Source: Tiliqua scincoides
Lineage: Eukaryota; Chordata; Lepidosauria; Squamata; Scincidae
Assembly (NCBI RefSeq): GCF_035046505.1
Contig: NC_089822.1
Span: forward strand, 102,556,659 to 102,620,658
DNA: 64,000 bases
Direction of reading: 5' to 3'
In this document: positions 56,165 through 64,000 of the stretch, piece by piece
Layout of the letters: each line of letters opens with the position of its first letter
Numbering within the stretch: position 1 is the first letter of the stretch
Program-made: the position numbers and the translations under genes
The notes under the pieces: generated by a model
What the model saw: the letters and a program-made list of their open reading frames with translations, nothing else
Told to the model about the DNA's origin: nothing
The model's database searches: none

Positions 56165-59100
56165 TTAAATTAATCTCTTGGAACACTGCTGGCTGGAGAA
56201 ATAAATCAATGGACCCAGATTTTTTAAGTTATCTTTCATCCTTCGACTTAATTTTTCTTCAAGAAACATGGTCATTAACTCCCCTTTATATGTCTCTACC
56301 AGCTTTTAAAATTAACACAAGAGGCCGCCCATGTGCGGGCCTTTGTTGTTTTTTAAACTTCATTCGGACACCTATTAAACCCTTTATCTACAGTCTTCTT
56401 TCTTTCAAGCTTCCCTTCTTTTAATTAAAAATACCCAAACATTGGTTCTTAATATATATATATATATATATATTCCACCTTCCCATCCAGATTTTCTTTT
56501 GCTCTGGGATGACGTTAAATCCTTCATATCAGACTATCTCAAGTCTAACCCCCTTGTGCCTTTATTACTCTTGGGAGATTTTAATTCCAGGTTAGGCCTT
56601 GATAACATAGCATTAGCTCAACATATGAACTCGGATCCAGAAGATTTTATCCCCCCGGAATTTCAAGGACTCAGATCATCTATGGATCCTTTATTTAATG
56701 CTTATACTCCTTACTTGGTAGATCTTTGCCTTGAACTTAACCTGTATATTTTAAATGGTTCTTTTTCAAATGACATCCCAGGCAGATTGACCCATTTTTC
56801 TCATAATGGGGCCAGCGTCCTGGATTATATCCTTACTTCCTTAGATATTTTTCACTATATTTTACACTTTACGGTTGATCAACGGTCTGATAGTGATCAT
56901 CTGCCAATTCTTCTGAAATTGTCTCTCACCCTTACTATTGAGGGGCAAAATTCTTCTACTTATATATCTCATAGACTTAGATGGTCCACCAAATCTGAAG
57001 AGGCCTTCCAAAACTGGACCAGAACAAGCGAAGTCACGGATCTTAATTTGAAGTTATCTGAGACCCGGTCGCCTCCTCTGGCCATTGCACTCTATGAGTT
57101 GCCCATTCAGTCACTGGTCCAGTCATTGAAATCGCCTCAGGTTCTGACTACACGCTCTCATCCCCCTTCTTGATTTGATGCTGAGTGTTGGGCTGCCAAG
57201 AAATACATCAGGTAATTTTTCCACCTTGCAACCTGTGATCCCTCTCCAGAAATGCTTAAAGCATTTTTTCTATTAAAAAAAAATGTGGCCGTTTCTTTGA
57301 TTGTAAGAAACATGTATTTGCCCCCAAAAATTGGAAATCCCTTTATGACGCGATTCACTCCAACAATCATAAGCTTTTCTGGTCTTTGGTTTCACATACT
57401 TACTCTCAATCAAGTCATATATCCCCTTTTTTGATTTCTCCTTCCACGTGGACTACTTATTACTCTAAAGCTTTTTCTGCTTTGAATTCAGGTGTTAATT
57501 ATTTTTCATGCCCCCTGACTTACCGGAATGGTCACCTGTCTTGCCCTCTGAAATCATGGAGCTTATTAGCTCCTTGAAATCTGGGAAAGCCCCTGGCCCA
57601 GATGGAATTCCAACAGAGTTTTTTACCAACAATCCTTCATGGTGGTCCACTCCTTTGTCTAATTTATTCACAATCATCAACAAATCTGGTTTAATCCCTG
57701 CTACTTGGCTAGCTTCTATAATAGTCCCAATCTTTAAAAAAGGAGACCCAGCCTCCCCTAATAACCATAGGTCAATTAGTCTCCTTTCATTTATTGGGAA
57801 GTTGTACTCTAGGTATATTTTAAATAAACTCACATCCTGGGCTGATTCAATAGGTCTCCTGGGTAGGGAACAAATAGGTTTCCAACCGGGAGCCTCTACA
57901 ATGGATCATGTATTCACTCTTTCTTTTCTAGCTAGCAAGTATTCTGAGCACCATGGCACTAAACTATACTTGGCTTTTATCGATCTTAGAGGTGCTTTTG
58001 ATTCTACAGATAGAAACATTCTGTGGAGAAAACTGATTATATGGGGGATTGACCCGTCTCCTATTTTTGATCCAACAACTGCACTCTTCCAACACCTGCC
58101 GCATTCGATTGGATTGTTCAGGTGCTATGTCCAATAGCATACCGGTGAATAAGGGTGTTTGACAGGGATGCATTCTGGCTCCTTTTTTGTTTAATCTTTA
58201 TCTTGCTGATCTCCCCTCTTTTCTCCCTACCTTAGGAACTTCTGTTCCCTCTTTAAATGGTACCCCTATCTTGATCCTTTTATATGCAGATGATGCTGTT
58301 TTATTATCCATTAGCAAACTGGGTCTTCGTAGACTGCTGATCTCTTTCCAGGAATACTGCCTTTCTAATCTTTTGTCTATTAACTCTGAAAAAACAAAGA
58401 TTTTAGTTTTTTCTAAATCCTGGGCATTGTCCTCCTGGAGGATTGATAATCTAATATTCCAGCAAGTTAAATCCTTCAGATATCTAGGGATTATTTTTCA
58501 TTATCGTCATTCCTGGTTGTATCACCGTAGATCTGCTATCTGCTCATCTTCATTATCCCAAAATGCGATTGCCCGATTCCACTTCTGTAAGGGCAACCAG
58601 TACATTCCTGCTGCCATTCACGCCCTCCAAATTCAAATTCTCCCTCAATTATTATATGGAGTAGCTGTTTGGATTGAAGCAGCTAATCAGGAGATAGACA
58701 AGGCAGTGGCTAAATTTTTGAGAAGAATTCTTGGAGTTCCAAACTTAATTAGGTTGTCCACTATGATTCTGGAATTAGGTATACATCTCCCCACTACTAC
58801 AGCTTGGACTTCCACTTTTAAGTTTTGGCTTAGACTCCATCTTAATATTCATCCAAATTCTATCCTCTCAGATTTATTAAAAGGCCCTTTTTAATCTAAT
58901 TGGTTCAAATTTACTGAAGCTAAATTATCTTCTTTAGATCTTTCCCCTGAACGTTTAGCTGATATGGATCTTCAAAAAGTGCATCATCTCATTAAACTTA
59001 AACTTTGGGAGCAGGAATACGCAATGTTATTGTCCAACTTAAATCCAACTTGCTCACCCCTCTTTTTTGGTTTGTCCCCCTCCCTGGGCCGTCCTGCGAA

Positions 59101-59410
59101 TTATTGTGTCCAACTTACTAATCCTAGTAAAAGACGGGCTTTTATGTTGGCGAGACTGAATATATTTCCATCTGCAAAATACCAAGGGAGATTTTCTAAA
59201 ACCCCACATCAAAACAGATTATGTCTATTTTGTTCAGCTGAACCAGATACCTTGGACCATATTCTCCTTCGGTGTTCTGCTCATCGCAGTCTCAGGTCTC
59301 ATTTACTTGACCCTTTTCTTTCTTCCCTTCCCATCTCCCTTGTTGATCCTTTCCCAATTCTTCTTAGGATTATTCCCCTCCCATTACCAACTTGGTGGCG
59401 GAATTTTTAG
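56165..59410 (+). pseudogene. LINE ORF2: endonuclease, reverse transcriptase, CCHC knuckle
   Basis: Endonuclease: LISWNTAGWRNKS, LIFLQETWSL, LLLLGDFNSRLG, SDSDHLPILLK. Reverse transcriptase: SLKSGKAPGPDGIPTEFF, IIVPIFKKGDPASPNNHR, IGFQPGASTMDHVFTL, LYLAFIDLRGAFDSTDR, YADD at 58283-58294. C-terminus: LCLFCSAEPDTLDHILLRC (about 59220), a CCHC knuckle. Ends at TAG 59408. Frames change or stop near 56.42, 57.17-57.50, 58.1, 58.14-58.19 and 58.89 kb, so it is inactive, but all domains are still readable, pointing to a moderately recent insertion. Confidence 0.8.
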
Positions 59411-59544
59411 CGGCAGTTTCTAAGGATAAAGTCAGAAGTTAACATCTCTTTGTAAAGCTGTATTTATTTTATTATGTTATATTTATTCTTGTAAACTCCT
59501 AATATGCCAATAAAGGTTTTTGAAGTGAGTGCCTAATGGTTCAC

Positions 59545-60194
59545 CCGTTTTCCTATGGGGGAGGTAGATGGGCAGCTCTGTTTCCCCCAACTAGGCGCAC
59601 ACAATTGTAGTTGCTCGTCCCTGCTGCAGTTGTGTTTAAATAGTTAATAAAGCGGCCCATTCTTCCAAAAGAACTCTCTTTTGGGGGTGTGGGGGTAAAA
59701 GAAAACAGCACTAAGCAGCCATCCATAGCTAGATGGGAGAGGTGGAGAAGGAGTAGAGGCAGCATGTGCACAGCGACGGATTAGACATTAAATGGCAAGC
59801 TGTATCTGGAGAAAGAAGAAAGGACTGCTGGTAAGTGCAGAGTTAACATTCTTCTAAAATCCTGTGTGCAGCATGCACCACATGCTGCAAAACCTCCAGC
59901 TGCCAGGGCTGAGTGGTAGCTGAAAGGGCAGTCTCTGGGGCCTGGCATGTCATGTGCTAACTTTGCAAGCTTTGTGCAGTCCAGGTAGTATCAGTTCAGG
60001 TAGCATCTCTTCTGCCAGCTTGGCACCTCACTGCCTGAAAGTCAGTGACTGATAACCAACTATCTGCCAGCCTAGCTGGGGGTCCGATTGGGGGAAATCA
60101 AGTAAATCACTCTTAACACCTGATTCTAGCCCCATGCCGCACGCTGCAGTAAGCATTAGTAAGCATGCTCTGCCTATGCAGTCCCCCACCGTAG
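59545..60194. other. Non-coding, no gene seen
   Basis: May contain the lost 5' half of the hAT copy that follows, but no terminus or frame was recognised. Confidence 0.4.
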
Positions 60195-61722
60195 TAAACC
60201 ACAAGAATTTGCACTTACTTGAAAAACAAAATTGCATCAATGAGGAATGTCACCCATTTACTGATGATATCCCTAGAAAACAAAAATAAGGTGCTGTTAA
60301 AGATCGAGTCCAGCGCATGGCAAGTGATGTTAGTCAGCAGCTCACCACTGACTTACAAAAGGCAACCTGTTACTCCATGTGCTTGGATGAAAGCACAGAT
60401 ATAAATAATCATGCAAAACTGGCAGTAATTTTGCGTTATGCTGTTGGTGACATCATGAAGAGCTGGTGAAACTGGTATCTTTGCCTGAAAGAACACAAGG
60501 GATAGATATCTACAATGCTGTGATGGAGGCTTTTTTGTCACAAGACATAAGACCAGAAAAAGTGGTTTCAATTACTAGTGATGGGGCACCTTCTATGGTG
60601 GGGGCAACATCTGGTTTGAAACAAAACATCAAGTCATTCGGTTCCATTGTATTATACATCCAGAAGTTCTTTGTGCCAGAGAAAGCAAGCAAAAAATCTG
60701 ACGATGTCCTCAAAGATGTCACAAAAATGGTGAATTACATCATGGCTCGTGTTCTGAATTTTCAACGGTTTCAAGCACTTCTTGAGGAGGTTCAGGCACA
60801 GTGTAATTGTTTACTTATGTACAATAATGTCTGGTGGTTGAGCAGAGGACGAGTCCTGGAGAGATTTGTAGCCTGCTCGGATGAAATTAGGCTGTTTATG
60901 AATGAAAAAGTACAGGAATATCCACAGCTCACTGATATGACCTGGCCTACCAACCTCATGTTTTTTTTTACAGATTTTACACTACACTTCAATGTACTGA
61001 ATGAACGACAAGGTGTAGGGAAAACAGCAGAAAGGATGTTTTGTGATATCAAAACATTTGAGAGAAAACGGCAGGTTTTTGAAAGAGACCTTGAAAGTGG
61101 GCAGCTGAAATATTTTCCAAATCTAAAATTGCATTTAGAAAATTCTACAACATTTGCAGACAATCCTATAAGCCATTAGGAAATCTACAAGGAATTTTCT
61201 AGCATTGTAGCAGCTGCAAAGGTGAATTTTAGTAACAGATTTTTACGGTTCCATAAGATGGAGACAACCGTGTTTTCTTACTTCTCCAGATAAAGCCAAA
61301 TTTGAAGAACTTGATCTTTCTTGCTTACACTGGTTAGACTTAGGAAATCTGGAAATTGAGCTATTAGAATTTCAAGAAAGCTCTATCTGGAAAAAAAAAA
61401 TTCTATGACCTGCGTGAAATACTTGAGAAGATAGAAGGTATGACAAAGGACAGCAGTTAGTTCTGACAAGGAAATCCTTTAAGTGTGGAATTCTCTGCCA
61501 AATAATTTTAAGTCAATGAAAGCAATCGGGATTGCTTTCCTTACTTTGTTTGGATCATCTTATGCTTGTGAGCAGCTGTTTTCATCTTTGGATATCAAAT
61601 CTGACACCAGAAACAGACTAAGAGATGACCTAAGTGCTGCAAGTGTTGCTCTCAAACTTACAAAGTATGAGCCAAGGTTAGACAAATCATCAGCATGCAC
61701 ACAACAGCAAAAATCACATTAA
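60195..61722 (+). pseudogene. hAT transposase, broken
   Basis: Order: MCLDESTDINNHAKLAVILR (about 60380, first catalytic aspartate region), a frameshift near 60460, then an open frame 60466-61179 with SITSDGAPSMVGATSGL (second aspartate region) and WWLSRGRVLERF, stops and shifts at 61.18-61.48 kb, and the C-terminal dimerisation block GSSYACEQLFSSLDIK (61555-61610) ending at TAA 61720. Resembles the ZBED/SCAND3-like hAT group that has given rise to domesticated host genes, but this copy is broken and repeat-embedded. Confidence 0.78.
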
Positions 61723-61955
61723 TGGTTCAAAAGCAGGCCAAATGCAAACTTTGACTTTTCAATAAAAAGTTGTTTGTATCATTGAAAGCTCTGTTATTGT
61801 GTTTTTCTTTTAAGACAAAAGATGTTAATATATGAGTTTTTTCTAAACTAAAACCTCAGTATTCAGGTTAAATTGCCTTGTTGGCACTTTGTGATAAATA
61901 AGGGGATTTTGGGTTGCAGTTTTGGCACTCAGTGTCTAAAAGCTTCGCCATCACT
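60195..61955 (+). mobile_element. hAT transposon copy, 5' end missing
   Basis: Transposase remains followed by a 3' terminus whose reverse complement is CAGTGATGGCGAAGCTTTTA, a common hAT terminus (TAAAAGCTTCGCCATCACTG ends at 61955). The matching left terminus and 8-bp duplication were not found upstream, so the 5' end is lost or altered. Confidence 0.78.
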
Positions 61956-62515
61956 GTTATATGGGTTTTGATGAAGGCTTTAGGATTCTAGCATCCCCTC
62001 CAGCCAGACAGACTTTGGCAAGAAACTGCCTTCAGTTTGGGGTAAGGAAAAGCTGGTCAGAAAAAAGATAGAAAAGGAAGTTAGGGCCAGCAAGGTTACT
62101 GGCCCATTTCCCAGACTGCCGCTTCCCAATCTTCAGATTTCCCAGCTTGGGAATTCCCTAAAAAAGCCCCGGGGGAATACCGACTGAGGGTTCTTCGGTT
62201 AATGAGAGGAGGCCCTCCCACCTCTGTTTGGTTAAATATACCTCACTTGATCAAGCCATTCAGGTGGTGCACAGCTGTCGTAAACATGCCATGCTGGTCA
62301 AGGCAGACATAGAATCTGCCTTTTGCCTCCTTCCGGTGCATCCCAAGGACTTTTGCCTCGTGGGTTTTCAATTTGGGAGCAGGGTATACGTGGACAAGTC
62401 CCTCCCCATGGGATATGCTATTTCCTGATCGGCTTTTGAAAAATTTAATACCTTTTTGGAATGGGCAGTTCATTCCCAGACAGGCATGCCCTAATCTGCC
62501 AACTACCTCAATGAC
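61956..62515 (+). mobile_element. DIRS-like retrotransposon fossil, copy 2 (reverse transcriptase piece)
   Basis: Treated as a fossil. Reverse transcriptase part with LVKADIESAFCLLPVHPKDF and FQFGSRVYVDKSLPMGY (62228-62428), collinear with copy 1 at 49.55-49.9 kb but clearly diverged from it. No termini. Broken. Confidence 0.72.
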
Positions 62516-62855
62516 TTTAGTTCATCAGCTGGGCTGGGACTGGACAATGCCAGCATTTGCTTCAGACTTTTATTCTGGTGTGCTCCGAGCACACCATGAT
62601 GGTTGGACTGGATACGTTTTACAGTGGTATTTTGATGTCCAACAAAAGTTTCTCAGACCTGTTGGACTGTTGTCAAAATGTGCCTTATCCTGTCTCATGG
62701 TAATGCTTCTGTTGAAAGTGGATTTTCAGTTAATAAGTCAATGTTAACTGAGAACTTGCATGAAAAAACTGTTGTCTGTCAACGTCAGGTTCACGATGCT
62801 GTCTTGAACCATGGAGGACTAGAATCTTTATAACTGATAGGAATCTGTTGCAGTC
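62516..62855 (+). mobile_element. hAT-like transposase C-terminal fragment, left part
   Basis: The frame at about 62673-62832 reads LILSHGNASVESGFSVNKSM and on to HDAVLNHGGLESL, like the hAT-type C-terminal block (SNAxVERxFS). A stop closes the frame at 62830. The fragment continues at 63204 after a LINE insertion. Exact family not known. Confidence 0.55.
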
Positions 62856-63188
62856 AGACTCTAATTCACATTGTTTTGCGTTGAGCTAGTAATCAAGTGC
62901 TTAGAAACCAGTATCTTTCTCCATTGTTAAGCATTGAAAAAGGTTTCCCTGAGAGTGCTTTTCTACCATTTCTGCTGGCAGATGATTCTGAGCTTGACCT
63001 TTCCAGTTGCAAAATTTTTATATTTGAGCAATTTGAAGCAGGTTAAGCTGTTGGTCTCAAGTAATATGGAGTAACTTTGCAAGCAAATTGCTGTTTTTTA
63101 ACTTTTATTTTTAACATATATATCTATATATTGGACTATCTGGAGTTATCTGTAAAACTCTATGCCTAATAAAAGTTTGAGTTGAGTT
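62856..63188 (+). mobile_element. LINE 3' fragment (I/Vingi-like) inside the hAT-like fragment
   Basis: Flanked by GAATCTGTTGCAGTC at 62841-62855 and 63189-63203 (15 bp; the first two bases may belong to the tail). Ends CTAATAAAAGTTTGAGTTGA, similar to the 3' end of the 5.1 kb LINE. 5'-truncated. Confidence 0.75.
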
Positions 63189-63203
63189 GAATCTGTTGCA
63201 GTC

Positions 63204-63404
63204 GACTAGTCAGGCATGCTCATGCATGCTACGCAAGAGCACATGGAGGCTAAACACCATAAGCAACAAGAAGAAATTCAGAAGAAGAAACTTGAGAGAC
63301 AAATCCAACATCTTGTAAAAAGACTGAAGGAAGAAGCCAAAATGAAAGAGGAAACAATTGATGAGAAACTAAAAGAGTTACAAAATAAAAAGAGAAAACT
63401 GTAG
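63204..63404 (+). pseudogene. hAT-like transposase C-terminal fragment, right part (coiled coil)
   Basis: Frame 63216-63404 encodes a lysine- and glutamate-rich helix (EIQKKKLERQIQHLVKRLKE) ending at TAG 63402. Transposons of the type at 62.67 kb end with such a basic helical segment, and the flanking duplication shows both parts were once joined. Not a host exon by this reading. Confidence 0.5.
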
Positions 63405-64000
63405 AAGTGATAGTTTTATATCTTAAATCTTTAAAAAGTTTACTTGTATTCTAATTTCTAACTGATTACTGCAATTTCAAAACTGTAAGTTTCGTAATGT
63501 GGCTTCAGAGAAACCATTTTAGACAGAACGTTTATATAAATTTTAGTGTAACTTTAAAACAATAACAAAATGTTATGTCATTTGTTTAACATTCAGAGTT
63601 TACTTGAAATTTGTATCTTGGTGTAATTTTTGGTGTAACTGCAAAACATGTTGCTGCAGTTGATGTTGAAAGAAACTGATATTAAGTCTCTTTGACAAAT
63701 ATTTTTGCAGCTGAGACTTGTGTAATTGCAGAGTGGAACATTTCATTAAGCCTTGCATTAATGCAACACAACCTATGCATTTTTTAATGTGGTTGTATTT
63801 GAATGGTAGTCAGGGATATTGACAAATGGTGGTGTGACATCCATCTCGGGGGTGGAGTCAAGGAATGCGGTGTCTACTGGGTGGTCCAGGCCTGTCCAGT
63901 CCCTCCCTTGCCGATGAAGCCGTGCTCCCCTCTGGAAGGGTAGGTTGGCCCAAGTAGTCCTCTTGGAATTGGGGTTGTCTTTGGAGGTTTTAGGGTTGTG
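63405..64000. other. Non-coding to window end
   Basis: A/T-rich to 63820, then G/C-richer. No element or gene recognised. Confidence 0.45.

Larger units (their letters stand above)
54403..59530 (+). mobile_element. 5.1 kb I/Vingi-like LINE between 14-bp target duplications
   Basis: GCCTAATGGTTCAC occurs at 54389-54402 and 59531-59544, bounding a complete-length element: 5' region, ORF1, ORF2 and a short 3' end with CCAATAAAGG and TTTTTGAAGTGAG. APE-type endonuclease, YADD reverse transcriptase and a C-terminal CCHC knuckle place it among I/Jockey/Vingi-type LINEs; Vingi, known from lizards, is my best guess. Its 3' end resembles the fragment at 62856-63188. Confidence 0.82.

Noticed and set aside
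60466-61179. 237-codon frame as a domesticated hAT gene
   Set aside because: Frameshifts and stops on both sides and an adjacent hAT terminus mark an ordinary broken copy.
63216-63404. Coiled-coil exon of a host gene
   Set aside because: Explained as the right part of a hAT-like transposase end split by a LINE insertion.
1-64000. CRISPR arrays, operons, ribosome binding sites
   Set aside because: The window is vertebrate; direct repeats found are target duplications, microsatellites or transposon copies.

Overview
This is vertebrate nuclear DNA, most likely from a squamate reptile (lizard). The evidence is one spliced immunoglobulin-superfamily gene with GT-AG introns, no bacterial-style gene packing, and a repeat mix typical of lizards: 5S-rRNA-derived SINEs, CR1, L2, RTE-like and I/Vingi-like LINEs, hAT and Tigger-like DNA transposons, DIRS-like, Gypsy and retroviral fossils, and many copies of a ~90 bp palindromic element. 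The species call is an inference from repeat content. The one host gene I can support is LAG3 (CD223) on the + strand, eight coding exons from 13283 to 23698, with polyadenylation signals near 24.5-24.67 kb. All exon phases join to a 497-residue type I membrane protein: signal peptide, four Ig domains, one transmembrane helix and a short tail. Layout: 1-13.2 kb is upstream non-coding DNA with CR1 fragments, a LINE 3' end, a 5S-SINE, a hAT MITE with perfect 8-bp target duplications and a Tigger-like element with TA duplications. 13.3-24.7 kb is LAG3, whose introns hold two 5S-SINEs with target duplications, a CR1 tail and palindromic elements. 24.7-30.2 kb is non-coding sequence without a gene I recognise. 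30.2-64 kb is a dense nest of elements: hAT BED fragment, gag-like fossil, reduced Gypsy copy, near full-length L2, RTE-like LINE, retroviral fossil, an L1-like non-autonomous retroposon, DIRS-like fossil, an array of palindromic elements, a 5.1 kb I/Vingi-like LINE between 14-bp target duplications, a hAT transposase copy, a second DIRS-like piece, and another hAT-like fragment split by a LINE tail. CD4, which lies just downstream of LAG3 in mammals, was not recognised in the 40 kb after LAG3. The most useful observations are the divergent LAG3 (no proline-rich D1 loop, no acidic repeat tail, but a kept FxxL motif), the shared 3' tail of the 5S-SINE and a LINE in the same window, the palindromic element family, and several insertions datable by nesting.
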